A DNA stretch of 64,000 nucleotides from Pseudorhizobium xiangyangii (GTDB taxonomy: Bacteria; Pseudomonadota; Alphaproteobacteria; Rhizobiales; Rhizobiaceae): positions 81,049-145,048 of the forward strand of contig NZ_JAJAWH010000014.1 in the NCBI RefSeq assembly GCF_020531965.1, in the 5' to 3' direction. Below, one piece after another: positions 7,456 through 16,402 of the stretch (the first letter of the stretch is position 1; every line of letters begins with the position of its first letter). The position numbers and the translations under genes were made by a program. The notes beneath the pieces were generated by a model. The model had not been told where the DNA came from. It worked only from the letters and a program-made list of their open reading frames with translations, and ran no database searches.

Positions 7456-10400
7456 ATGACTTCCAACCACATCGACCCCCAGGGAACAGATCGCTTCAAC
7501 CTGTCGCGGTGGGCCATCGAACATCCGAGCATTGCCCGGTTCCTGTTCGGCCTCATCATTGTCATGGGTGCCCTTGGGCTCATGAACATGGGGCAGAAGG
7601 AAGATCCGGATTTTACATTCCGCGTCATGGTTGTGCAGACCGTGTGGCCCGGCGCCTCGATCGAGGAAATGCAGGACCAGGTCGTCAACAAGATCGAGCG
7701 GAAACTGCAGGAGACACCGCATCTCGACTGGGTGAAGTCCTTCACCCGGGCCGGCACCTCCATCACCACCATCCAGGTCAAGGGCGACACCAACGCGGAA
7801 GAGGTGGCCGACGCCTTCTATCAGGTGCGCAAGAAGATGGGCGACATCGGGCAGGAATTGCCTGAAGGCCTTTTGGGGCCGTACTTCAACGACGAGTTCG
7901 GCGACACCTATATTACCCTGCATGCCATCACCGGCGAGGACTACGGCTATCCCGAGCTGAAGGACTTTGCCATTCAGGCCCGCGACATGCTGCTGGCGAC
8001 GCCCGGCGTCGAGAAAGCAGTGGTTCTCGGTGATCAGCCGCAGAAGATCTACATCGACGTTTCATCCAAGGTTCTCGCCGAACGCGGCCTGACATTGAAC
8101 AATATCCGTGATGCGCTGTCGGGGCAGAACGCGATTGATCCCGCAGGCGCCATCAACACGGCCGAGCGCTCCGTTCGGATTTCGGTCGAGGGCGGCGTCA
8201 CCACGCCGGAAGATGTGCGGGAACTGCGCCTGCGCTCCGGCGATCAGGTCTTCCGGCTCGGCGATATAGCGACCGTCAGTTCCGGCCTCGAGGATCCTTT
8301 CCAGCGAAAGTTCCGCTTCAACGGCCGGGACAGCGTCCAGATCGGTGTCGTGATGGCCCAGGGGTTCAAGGTCACCGATGTGGGTGCCGCGGTGAACGAA
8401 ACCTATGCTCAGTTTGCGCAGTCGCTGCCGTTCGGCGTCTCCGTGGAACAGATCTCCAACCAGCCGGAGGTCGTCACCGAGGCGGTTGGCGAGTTCACGA
8501 AGGCTCTCGTCGAGGCGCTTCTCATTGTCCTGATCGTCTCGCTGATTTCGATCGGCTGGCGCTCCGGTATCGTCATCGCCATCACCATTCCGCTCGTTCT
8601 CTCCGCGACATTCGCGATGATGTACTATCTCGGCATCGAGCTTCAGAGAATTTCCCTCGGTGCGTTGATCATTGCGCTGGGGCTCCTCGTCGATGATGCC
8701 ATGATCGTCGTTGAACTGATGGAGCGGAAGCTGGAGGAGGGGTTGGAACGGCTCGAGGCGGCGACCTTTGCGTACCGCTCCACGGCCTTCCCGATGTTGA
8801 CCGGCACGCTGATTACGACCGCTGGCTTCATCCCGGTCGGCTTTGCCGATTCCACTGCCGGCGAATACGTGCGCTCGCTCTTCTTCGTCGTCGGCATCGC
8901 GCTGGTCACTTCATGGTTCGTCGCCGTCTATTTCACGCCCTGGCTTGGATACATGATCCTGAAGCAGCGGGCGCACGCCGGCACGCATCATGATGCCTAC
9001 GACACACGCTTCTATCACCGCCTTCGCGCGACCATCGGCTGGGCCGTCCGCCACCGCGTCATTGTCCTCCTGATGACGCTCGGTGCGTTCGGCGGTAGCC
9101 TCTTTGCCTTCAACTTCATTCCGCAGAGCTTCTTCCCGCAGTCCTCACGGCCGGAAATCCTTGTGGACATGTGGCTGCCGGAGGGGACCAGCGTTGCGGA
9201 AGTGGAGCGGCAGGCCAAGGCGCTCGAGGAGCTGATACTGCCCGATCCCGACAAGCATTTCGTTGCGACCTTCATCGGGGAAGGTGCGCCTCGTTTCTTC
9301 CTGCCGCTCGACCAGCAGCTTCGCAATCCGAACTATGCCCAGCTTCTGGTGATGGCAAACGGGCTCGAAGAGCGCGAACGCCTGATCGTCAAGCTGCGCA
9401 AAATCCTTGCCGAGGATTTCCCCTCGGTGCGGGCGAAGGTAGACCGTCTGTTCCTCGGGCCGCCGGTCGGTTGGCCGGTGCAGATGCGTGTAACCGGTCC
9501 TGATCGTGACGAAGTTCGCCGCATCGCCGATGCCGTCAAGCAGCGCTATGAAGCGAACCCGCTCTTCGGTGCCATCCACGACGACTGGATGGAGCCGGTG
9601 CCGGCCATGAAGCTGGTGATCGACCAGGATCGTGCCCGGGCACTCGGTGTCACATCGCAGCGTGTTCGACAGATGCTCTATGCTGCCGTGTCCGGCGCAC
9701 CGCTTGGCGACTTCCGCGACGGTGAGGAGACCGTTTCCATCGTGGCGCGTGAGCCGGATGCGACGCGCAATCTGCTCTCTGCGGTCAATTCCGTCTATAT
9801 TCCCACGGACACCGGCGGCTTCGTGCCCGTGTCCCAGATTGCCAGAGTGGTTCCGATCCTCGAACAGGGTATCGAGTGGCGACGGGATCGCCTGCCGACC
9901 ATAACCGTCAAAGCCACGCTTCCGGATGGCGTGGAGCCGACGGAAGTCTCCAAGCACCTCTATGCCGAGATGTCCGACCTTCGTGAAAGCCTGCCGGCAG
10001 GCTACAGCGTCGAAATCCAGGGCGGTGCGGAGGATGCGGAGGAAAGCCAGGCGTCGATTGCCGCCAAGGCGCCGATCATGCTGCTGATCATTCTGGCTCT
10101 GCTGATGATCCAGCTTCAGCATTTCGGCAAGGCGATGCTCGTTCTCGCCACCGGGCCGCTCGGCGTGATCGGGGCAGCACTTGCGCTGCTGGTGACCGGC
10201 GCGCCTTTCGGTTTCGTCGCTATCCTCGGAGTTATCGCGCTGCTGGGGATCATCATCCGCAACTCGATCATTCTCATCGACCAGATCGACCAGGACATCG
10301 CTGCCGGCATGGAGCGTCAGGAGGCAATCATCGGAGCGGCGGTGCGCCGTTTCCGCCCGATCATGTTGACGGCCATGACCGCGGTTCTTGCTCTCATCCC

Positions 10401-10602
10401 GATCTCTCGGGGCCTGTTCTGGGGGCCTCTCGCCTACTCGATGATGGGCGGTATCCTCGTTGCCACCGTCCTGACAATTCTGGTCCTGCCGGCGGGCTAC
10501 GCGCTGTTCTTCGGCCGAGGCCCGAAGACCGACGAGGGCGTTCAGCCGGCGAACTCAGACCATGAAGGTGGCGCGGCGGATATCCATCTGGCGGCGGAAT
10601 AG
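7456..10602 (+). CDS. RND family efflux permease (AcrB/HAE1-like)
   Basis: This 1048-residue inner-membrane proton antiporter would export drugs, detergents or metabolites. The first membrane helix begins near residue 23 (ARFLFGLIIVMGALGLMNMG). A large periplasmic porter loop separates it from helices 2-6, and the pattern is repeated in the second half. TM4 carries GLLVDDAMIVVELME with Asp413-Asp414, the equivalents of the AcrB proton-relay pair. The TM10 region reads GIIIRNSIILIDQ, with Arg near the position where AcrB-type pumps usually have Lys. Length is normal. It is the last gene of the tetR-adaptor-pump operon. The substrate range cannot be predicted. Confidence 0.92.
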   Translation: MTSNHIDPQGTDRFNLSRWAIEHPSIARFLFGLIIVMGALGLMNMGQKEDPDFTFRVMVVQTVWPGASIEEMQDQVVNKIERKLQETPHLDWVKSFTRAGTSITTIQVKGDTNAEEVADAFYQVRKKMGDIGQELPEGLLGPYFNDEFGDTYITLHAITGEDYGYPELKDFAIQARDMLLATPGVEKAVVLGDQPQKIYIDVSSKVLAERGLTLNNIRDALSGQNAIDPAGAINTAERSVRISVEGGVTTPEDVRELRLRSGDQVFRLGDIATVSSGLEDPFQRKFRFNGRDSVQIGVVMAQGFKVTDVGAAVNETYAQFAQSLPFGVSVEQISNQPEVVTEAVGEFTKALVEALLIVLIVSLISIGWRSGIVIAITIPLVLSATFAMMYYLGIELQRISLGALIIALGLLVDDAMIVVELMERKLEEGLERLEAATFAYRSTAFPMLTGTLITTAGFIPVGFADSTAGEYVRSLFFVVGIALVTSWFVAVYFTPWLGYMILKQRAHAGTHHDAYDTRFYHRLRATIGWAVRHRVIVLLMTLGAFGGSLFAFNFIPQSFFPQSSRPEILVDMWLPEGTSVAEVERQAKALEELILPDPDKHFVATFIGEGAPRFFLPLDQQLRNPNYAQLLVMANGLEERERLIVKLRKILAEDFPSVRAKVDRLFLGPPVGWPVQMRVTGPDRDEVRRIADAVKQRYEANPLFGAIHDDWMEPVPAMKLVIDQDRARALGVTSQRVRQMLYAAVSGAPLGDFRDGEETVSIVAREPDATRNLLSAVNSVYIPTDTGGFVPVSQIARVVPILEQGIEWRRDRLPTITVKATLPDGVEPTEVSKHLYAEMSDLRESLPAGYSVEIQGGAEDAEESQASIAAKAPIMLLIILALLMIQLQHFGKAMLVLATGPLGVIGAALALLVTGAPFGFVAILGVIALLGIIIRNSIILIDQIDQDIAAGMERQEAIIGAAVRRFRPIMLTAMTAVLALIPISRGLFWGPLAYSMMGGILVATVLTILVLPAGYALFFGRGPKTDEGVQPANSDHEGGAADIHLAAE

Positions 10603-10605
10603 GGC

Positions 10606-10625
10606 CCGGCGGCGTCAGCCGCCGG
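10606..10625. terminator. Compact hairpin at the pump/lysR convergence
   Basis: CCGGCGGC-GTCA-GCCGCCGG is a perfect 8-base stem with a tetraloop, four bases after the pump stop codon. The lysR stop codon, on the other strand, lies within it. There is no clear T-run. Confidence 0.6.
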
Positions 10626-11535
10626 TACTGGCTCGCAGGAACGCTTCCTGATTGGTCCGCACGGCCGAGTAGATATAGTCGGAGACGGACCGAACCCGTG
10701 GCACGCTGCTGAGGTCGCGATGACAGACGAGCCAGTAGCTGCGCGTCAGGGTAACTTCCTCCGGCAGCACGATCGTCAGATCCGGCTGCGCGCGGGCGAT
10801 GAAATGGGGCAGGACGCACAGCCCGAAGCCGTTCTTCGTCGCCGTCAGCTGCGCAAAGATGCTGGAGCTCTGGAAGCGCGGCTTTATGCCGGGATGGACG
10901 TCACCAAGATAATCCAGTCCAGGGGCAAAGATCATGTCTTCGATGTAGCCGATAAAGGGATGCGCCAGGAGATCGTCCCGACGGCGGATCGGGCCTGATT
11001 TTGCGAGATATTCGGCAGAGGCATAGACGTTCAGATTGTAGTCGGTGATCTTGTCGGTGCTGTATGGACCCGCCTTGGGCGGATCGAGCGTCACGGCGAT
11101 GTCTGCCTCCTTGCGGGAGAGGGACATGATCTGCTGGATCGTCACCAGTTCGAGCGAAATATTGGGATGCTGAGCGTAGAATGCTCCCATGCGTTGGGTG
11201 AAAAAGAAATTAGCGAAGCCTTCGGGCGCGCTCATGCGGATGACGCCGCGTTGCGCCGTAACGCCGGTGGCGACATCGGCCTGAAGACGATCCGTTTCCG
11301 CCTCGATCTTTTCGGCAGTCTCTATGAAGCGTTGGCCAATGGAGGTCAGCACATAACCACGTGGATTGCGCTCGAACAGCTTCACCTTCAGCGCGAATTC
11401 GAGCCGGTCGATACGCCGGGAGACGGTTGCGTGGCTGGTGCGCAGGTGGCGGGCCGCCGTTGATAATTGTCCGGTCCTCGCCACCGCGAGGAAGTACTGG
11501 AGGTCGTCCCAGGTAAAGTTCGAATTAGGCTTCAT
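10615..11535 (-). CDS. LysR family transcriptional regulator
   Basis: This 306-residue regulator has the standard N-terminal winged helix-turn-helix (TWDDLQYFLAVARTGQLSTA, then RHLRTSHATVSRRIDRLE) and a C-terminal effector domain from about residue 95. It is divergent from the branched-chain-type ABC operon starting at 11709 and is probably its regulator. Its start is taken as the ATG at 11535; a TTG six codons earlier abuts the candidate operator and has no better ribosome site. The effector is presumably the importer's substrate or a product of it, which is inference. Confidence 0.88.
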   Translation of the reverse strand: MKPNSNFTWDDLQYFLAVARTGQLSTAARHLRTSHATVSRRIDRLEFALKVKLFERNPRGYVLTSIGQRFIETAEKIEAETDRLQADVATGVTAQRGVIRMSAPEGFANFFFTQRMGAFYAQHPNISLELVTIQQIMSLSRKEADIAVTLDPPKAGPYSTDKITDYNLNVYASAEYLAKSGPIRRRDDLLAHPFIGYIEDMIFAPGLDYLGDVHPGIKPRFQSSSIFAQLTATKNGFGLCVLPHFIARAQPDLTIVLPEEVTLTRSYWLVCHRDLSSVPRVRSVSDYIYSAVRTNQEAFLRASTGG

Positions 11536-11553
11536 GGATCCTGTTCTGTTCAA

Positions 11554-11578
11554 AAATGCACAGAGGCTGTTTGCATTT
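11554..11578. promoter_or_regulatory. Candidate LysR-type operator
   Basis: AAATGCA and TGCATTT form a perfect 7-base inverted repeat with an 11-base spacer, the geometry of LysR recognition sites. It sits just upstream of the lysR start and about 130 bases before the ABC operon. Confidence 0.6.
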
Positions 11579-11708
11579 AGTTAGTGAAATTGCCTTGCGT
11601 CAATCATGGAATTCCGAAACCATGCGGGCGGTAAGGGTCGCCTTGAGGAGGGCGATCTCCCAAATTTGAACAGACTCGCGCTCTGGCTTTCTCTGGGAGG
11701 AGAACATT

Positions 11709-12914
11709 ATGCGAATGAATCTCGTTACGTCTCTGGCATTCCTGTTGGCCGGGAGCACGGCTGCTCTTGCTCAAAGCGCATCCGACGGCAAGGTCAAGAT
11801 CGGCGTTCTGAACGACCAGTCCGGGGTCTACGCAGACTTCGGCGGCAAGTCCTCGGTGGAAGCCGCCAAGATGGCAATCGAGGACTTTGGCGGAAAGGTG
11901 CTGGACCTGCCGGTCGAGCTCGTCGATGCGGACCACCAGAACAAGGCCGACATCGCATCCAACATTGCGCGCCAGTGGTACGACACCGAGCAGGTCGATG
12001 CGATCATGGAACTGACGACGTCGTCGGTGGCCCTCGCTGTTCAGGCGCTCAGCAAGGAAAAGAAGAAGATCAACATTGTTACCGGCGCTGCGACAACGGA
12101 ACTCACGGGCAAGCAGTGCAGCCCCTACGGCTTCCACTGGGCCTATGACACACACGCGCTCGCGGTCGGCACAGGCGGTGCGCTCGTCAAGCAGGGCGGC
12201 GACAGCTGGTTCTTCCTGACGGCCGACTACGCTTTCGGCTACTCCCTGGAGGAACAGACGAGCGCGTTTGTGAAATCTGCTGGCGGTACGGTCTCGGGCG
12301 CAGTGCGTCACCCACTCGCCACCAACGATTTCTCGTCCTTCCTGCTGCAGGCGCAGTCTTCGGGTGCGAAGGTTATCGGTCTCGCCAATGCGGGTCTCGA
12401 TACGTCGAATGCCATCAAGCAGGCTGCCGAGTTTGGAATTACGGCCGGCGGCCAGAACCTTGCCGCGCTGCTTTTCACGCTGGCTGAAGTGCATGGTCTC
12501 GGCGTCGAGGCAGCACAGGGCCTGACCTTGACGGAAGGCTATTACTGGAACCTCGACGACCAGAGCCGAGAGTTCGGCAAGCGCTTCTTCGAGCGCACCG
12601 GCAGGATGCCGAACATGGTTCATGCCGGGACATACTCGTCCGTCCTGCAGTACCTCAAGGCGATCGAGAAAGCCGGCACCGACGAGACCGAGGCCGTCGC
12701 CAAGGCATTGCATGAAATGCCGGTGGACGACTTCTTCGCCCGCAATGGCACCGTCGGTGCCAATGGCCGCATGATCCATGACATGTATCTTCTCCAGGTG
12801 AAGAAGCCGGGCGAAAGCGACGAGCCATGGGATTACTTCAACGTGCTTTCCACGATCCCCGGCAAGGAAGCGTACATCGATCCCGCCAAGAGCGGCTGCG
12901 ATCTGGTGAAGTAA
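11709..12914 (+). CDS. Branched-chain-type ABC transporter substrate-binding protein
   Basis: This periplasmic binding protein of 401 residues has a Sec signal peptide (MRMNLVTSLAFLLAGSTAALAQ, cleavage expected near residue 22). The mature part starts VKIGVLNDQSGVYADFGGK, the typical opening of type I periplasmic-binding proteins of the LivJ/HAAT family. The ribosome site GGGAGGAG is well placed. It is the first gene of a tightly packed operon of two ATPases and two permeases. Family members bind branched-chain amino acids, amides or aromatic and other carboxylates. The downstream oxidoreductase and CoA hydrolase make a carboxylate or alcohol substrate as likely as an amino acid. Confidence 0.9.
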   Translation: MRMNLVTSLAFLLAGSTAALAQSASDGKVKIGVLNDQSGVYADFGGKSSVEAAKMAIEDFGGKVLDLPVELVDADHQNKADIASNIARQWYDTEQVDAIMELTTSSVALAVQALSKEKKKINIVTGAATTELTGKQCSPYGFHWAYDTHALAVGTGGALVKQGGDSWFFLTADYAFGYSLEEQTSAFVKSAGGTVSGAVRHPLATNDFSSFLLQAQSSGAKVIGLANAGLDTSNAIKQAAEFGITAGGQNLAALLFTLAEVHGLGVEAAQGLTLTEGYYWNLDDQSREFGKRFFERTGRMPNMVHAGTYSSVLQYLKAIEKAGTDETEAVAKALHEMPVDDFFARNGTVGANGRMIHDMYLLQVKKPGESDEPWDYFNVLSTIPGKEAYIDPAKSGCDLVK

Positions 12915-12920
12915 GCCATC

Positions 12921-13703
12921 ATGGCGCAGTCGTCGTTACAGACGCAAGTGGAGCCGCGGGTGGTGCTTTCCGCCCGTGGTCTCACCAAGCGATTTGGGTC
13001 GTTCGCGGCAGTGAAGGATGTCGATCTCGATGTCCATCACGCCCGTGTCCATGCACTCATCGGACCGAACGGAGCGGGAAAGACGACCGTCTTCAACCTG
13101 CTGACCAAGTTCCTGCAACCGTCGGCCGGCAGCATCAACCTGCTTGGGACGGACATCACCAGGACCGCACCGGACAAGGTGGCCCGGATGGGCCTGGTCC
13201 GCTCGTTCCAGATATCCGCCGTCTTTCCGCACCTGACGGTTCTGGACAATGTGCGCGTTGCCTTGCAGCGACCGAACAATCTGTCGACCCAGTTCTGGCT
13301 ACCCATGTCGTCGCTCGATCGCCTGAACGACAGGGCGGAAGAGCTTCTCGTTTCGGTGGGCCTGCACAACGAGCGCAATGCCGTCGCGGCCGATCTTTCC
13401 TACGGGCGCAAACGGGTGCTCGAGATTGCCACGACGCTGGCGCTTGACCCCAAGGTGCTGCTTCTCGACGAGCCGATGGCCGGAATGGGCCAGGAAGACA
13501 TCGGAACCGTTTCCGGCATTATCAAGGATGTCGCGAAGGAGCGGGCGGTGTTGATGGTGGAGCACAACCTGTCCGTCGTCGCCAACATCTGCCACCACGT
13601 GACGGTTCTTCAGCGCGGGGAAATCCTCGCGGAAGGCGACTATGCGACCGTGAGTCAGGATCCACGGGTGCGCACCGCCTACATGGGCACGGAGGACGAC
13701 TGA
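12921..13703 (+). CDS. ABC transporter ATP-binding protein, LivG-like
   Basis: This 260-residue cytoplasmic ATPase is one of two that power the importer. Walker A is GPNGAGKT (about residues 48-55), the signature region reads LSYGRKRVLEIA instead of LSGGQ (usual for LivG), and Walker B is VLLLDEPMAGM. The long insert after Walker A with VRSFQISAVFPHLTVLDNV is typical of LivG. It follows the binding-protein gene after six bases and precedes the livF-like gene by one base. Confidence 0.92.
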   Translation: MAQSSLQTQVEPRVVLSARGLTKRFGSFAAVKDVDLDVHHARVHALIGPNGAGKTTVFNLLTKFLQPSAGSINLLGTDITRTAPDKVARMGLVRSFQISAVFPHLTVLDNVRVALQRPNNLSTQFWLPMSSLDRLNDRAEELLVSVGLHNERNAVAADLSYGRKRVLEIATTLALDPKVLLLDEPMAGMGQEDIGTVSGIIKDVAKERAVLMVEHNLSVVANICHHVTVLQRGEILAEGDYATVSQDPRVRTAYMGTEDD

Positions 13704-13704
13704 G

Positions 13705-14406
13705 ATGAAACCCCTGCTTCAGGTTTCAGGCCTCAATGCCTGGTATGGCGAAAGCCATGTGCTGCACGGTGTCGACATGACTGTGGGCGAGGGGGAGATG
13801 GTCACCATCCTTGGCCGCAACGGCGTCGGAAAGACGACGACGCTCCGGACGATCATGGGCATCATCCGCGAGCGAAAGGGTCAGATCACTTTCGACGGCA
13901 AGGACATGATGGGGGTGCCGCTCCACCGGACCGCCCATAGCGGAATTGGCTTCGTGCCGGAGGAGCGCGGGATCTTCGCGACGCTCACCGTGGAGGAAAA
14001 TCTCGTGCTGCCGCCTGTCGTGGCGGGCAATGGCATGCCTGTCGATGAGATCTACGACCTGTTTCCGAACTTGCTCGAGCGGCGCTCGAGCCCGGGAACG
14101 AAGCTTTCCGGCGGCGAGCAGCAGATGCTGGCGATAGCGCGCATTCTGCGGACCGGTGTCCGCCTTCTGATCCTCGACGAGCCGACGGAAGGCCTTGCGC
14201 CGGTCATCGTCCAGCGTATCGGAGAAGTTTTGAAGAAACTCAAGGAACGGGGCATGACGGTGCTTCTGGTCGAACAGAACTTCCGCTTTGCCAGCCGCAT
14301 CGCCGACCGTTTCTACCTGATGGAGCATGGGCAGATGGTGGCAGATTTCCCGGTCGGCGAATTGCCGTCGCGTATGGATACGCTCCATAAGGTTCTGGGG
14401 GTCTGA
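13705..14406 (+). CDS. ABC transporter ATP-binding protein, LivF-like
   Basis: This second ATPase has 233 residues. Walker A is GRNGVGKT (about 37-44), the signature is LSGGEQQML, and Walker B is LLILDEPTEGLAP, the last being a hallmark of LivF proteins. It pairs with the LivG-like subunit. Spacing to the neighbours is only one or two bases, so translation is probably coupled. Confidence 0.92.
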   Translation: MKPLLQVSGLNAWYGESHVLHGVDMTVGEGEMVTILGRNGVGKTTTLRTIMGIIRERKGQITFDGKDMMGVPLHRTAHSGIGFVPEERGIFATLTVEENLVLPPVVAGNGMPVDEIYDLFPNLLERRSSPGTKLSGGEQQMLAIARILRTGVRLLILDEPTEGLAPVIVQRIGEVLKKLKERGMTVLLVEQNFRFASRIADRFYLMEHGQMVADFPVGELPSRMDTLHKVLGV

Positions 14407-14408
14407 CG

Positions 14409-15296
14409 ATGACGATGATCTTCGGCATCCCTGTCCAGGCGTTTCTCGGCCAATTGCTGATCGGCCTCATCAACGGGTCGTTCTACGCGTTGCTCAGCCT
14501 TGGCCTCGCCGTCATTTTTGGCCTGCTGCGGGTCATTAACTTCGCCCATGGCGCCCAGTACATGCTCGGCGCCTTCGTCGCATTCCTGCTGCTGCAGTAT
14601 TTCGCCGTCAGCTACTGGCTCGCCCTCATCCTCGCCCCCATTATCGTGGGGCTGCTGGGAGCCGCCATCGAACGCACGATGTTGAGCCGTCTCTACAAGC
14701 TGGACCCGCTCTACGGACTGCTCTTTACATTCGGTCTGGCGCTGACGATCGAAGGAACGTTCCGTTACCTTTATGGTGCTGCCGGCCAGCCCTATTCCGT
14801 CCCCGCCGCACTGGCCGGAGGAACCAATCTCGGCTTCATGTTCCTGCCCAACTACCGCGGCTGGGTGGTGGTGATTTCGCTGGTTGCCTGCATCGGAACC
14901 TGGCTCCTCATCGAGAAGACCAAGCTCGGTTCCTACCTCCGAGCCGCGACGGAGAATCCGGTGCTTGTGCAGGCCTTCGGGGTCAACGTGCCGATGCTCC
15001 TGACGCTGACCTATGCACTTGGGGCCGCGCTTGCCGCATTCGCCGGTGTCCTGGCGGCGCCCATTTACCAGGTCTCACCGCTGATGGGCACCAACCTCAT
15101 CATCGTCGTGTTTGCGGTCGTCGTGGTCGGCGGCATGGGATCGATCATGGGGGCGATTATCACCGGCTACATGCTCGGCATCGCGGAGGGCCTGACCAAG
15201 GTGTTTTACCCGGAAGCATCCAACATCGTCATCTTCGTGATCATGGCGATCGTTTTGCTCATCCGGCCCGCTGGCCTCTTTGGACGGGATGTTTGA
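14409..15296 (+). CDS. Branched-chain-type ABC permease, LivH-like
   Basis: This inner-membrane permease of 295 residues has about eight hydrophobic segments. Family features include GLINGSFYALLSLGLAVIFG at the N-terminus, the RVINFAHGAQYMLGAF motif, and GGMGSIMGAIITGYMLG near the C-terminus. It should form a heterodimer with the LivM-like protein whose gene follows directly. The gene ends at 15296, one base before the preferred start of the next. Confidence 0.92.
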   Translation: MTMIFGIPVQAFLGQLLIGLINGSFYALLSLGLAVIFGLLRVINFAHGAQYMLGAFVAFLLLQYFAVSYWLALILAPIIVGLLGAAIERTMLSRLYKLDPLYGLLFTFGLALTIEGTFRYLYGAAGQPYSVPAALAGGTNLGFMFLPNYRGWVVVISLVACIGTWLLIEKTKLGSYLRAATENPVLVQAFGVNVPMLLTLTYALGAALAAFAGVLAAPIYQVSPLMGTNLIIVVFAVVVVGGMGSIMGAIITGYMLGIAEGLTKVFYPEASNIVIFVIMAIVLLIRPAGLFGRDV

Positions 15297-15297
15297 C

Positions 15298-16302
15298 ATG
15301 AGCCACGCCACTCACACCGAAGCATCATCGAGCAAGAGATCGGAGCGCTCGCAGTCAGCGTCGCTTACCTACGCCGTCTTCCTGCTGACGGGGCTCGCAC
15401 TGCTCGTCGTTGCGCCGCTCTTCTTCTATCCGATATTCCTGATGAAGCTTCTGTGCTTCGCGCTCTTCGCCTGCGCCTTCAATCTTTTGCTTGGCTATAC
15501 CGGCTTGCTGTCGTTCGGCCATGCGACGTTCTTCGGGGGTGCGGCCTACTTTACGGCTCACGCCGTGAAGGAATGGGGTTTGACGCCGGAGCTCGGCGTG
15601 CTTCTCGGCGTCGCCGGTGCGGCAGCGCTTGGCCTCATCATGGGTTTCGTGGCGATCCGTCGCCAGGGCATCTATTTCGCGATGATCACGCTGGCACTGT
15701 CGCAGATGTTCTTCTTCTTCTGCCTTCAGGCGGAATTCACCCGGGGCGAAGACGGCATCCAACAGGTGCCGCGCGGGCACCTCTTCGGCTTCATCGATCT
15801 CTCGGTGGCGACGAACATGTACTATTTCGTGCTGGCGGTCTTCCTGATCGGCATGGTGATCATCTGGCGTTTCATCAACTCGCCGTTCGGGATGATCCTG
15901 AAGTCGATCCGCGAGAACGAGGCACGGGCAACCTCGCTCGGCTATTCCGTGGCCCGTTACAAGCTCGGTGCATTCGTCATGTCGGCTGCGCTGGCAGGTC
16001 TTGCCGGTGGCGTGAAGTCGCTGGTCTTCCAGTTCGCGACGCTCACCGACGTGACCTGGCAGATGTCTGGCGAGGTGATCCTGATGACGCTGCTTGGTGG
16101 CATAGGAACGTTGATCGGGCCGATCTTCGGAGCGGGCCTCGTCGTCACGCTGCAGAACTATCTGGCGACATCGGATTTTCCGGTCACGATCATCACGGGT
16201 GTCGTCTTCATGGCCTGCGTGCTGCTCTTCCGGCGCGGCCTCATCGGAGAGTTCTACGCATCCCGCCTTGGGCGGCGATTGGGCTTCGAACACCGGCACT
16301 AG
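15298..16302 (+). CDS. Branched-chain-type ABC permease, LivM-like
   Basis: This second permease has 334 residues. After a polar N-terminal stretch there are about nine membrane segments. It has the LivM motifs [19 protein letters not shown] and [20 protein letters not shown], and [16 protein letters not shown] near the end. The ATG at 15298 is chosen because GGACGGGA lies about eight bases ahead; alternative TTG and ATG codons at 15280 and 15289 are in frame. A gap of 100 bases separates it from the GMC gene. Confidence 0.9.
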   Translation: MSHATHTEASSSKRSERSQSASLTYAVFLLTGLALLVVAPLFFYPIFLMKLLCFALFACAFNLLLGYTGLLSFGHATFFGGAAYFTAHAVKEWGLTPELGVLLGVAGAAALGLIMGFVAIRRQGIYFAMITLALSQMFFFFCLQAEFTRGEDGIQQVPRGHLFGFIDLSVATNMYYFVLAVFLIGMVIIWRFINSPFGMILKSIRENEARATSLGYSVARYKLGAFVMSAALAGLAGGVKSLVFQFATLTDVTWQMSGEVILMTLLGGIGTLIGPIFGAGLVVTLQNYLATSDFPVTIITGVVFMACVLLFRRGLIGEFYASRLGRRLGFEHRH

Positions 16303-16402
16303 CACGGGAAGACGCGTCGGGCGGCGCGTCGAACATGAACAAGTCGAGGCGGATCGGATCGCAGGCGAGCGCCTGCGGCAACGGCCGGCCTTTGGAGGCA
16401 AG

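Noticed and set aside
9145-10122. Minus-strand open frame inside the RND pump gene
   Set aside because: Composition is that of an antisense shadow and the sense frame has conserved pump residues.
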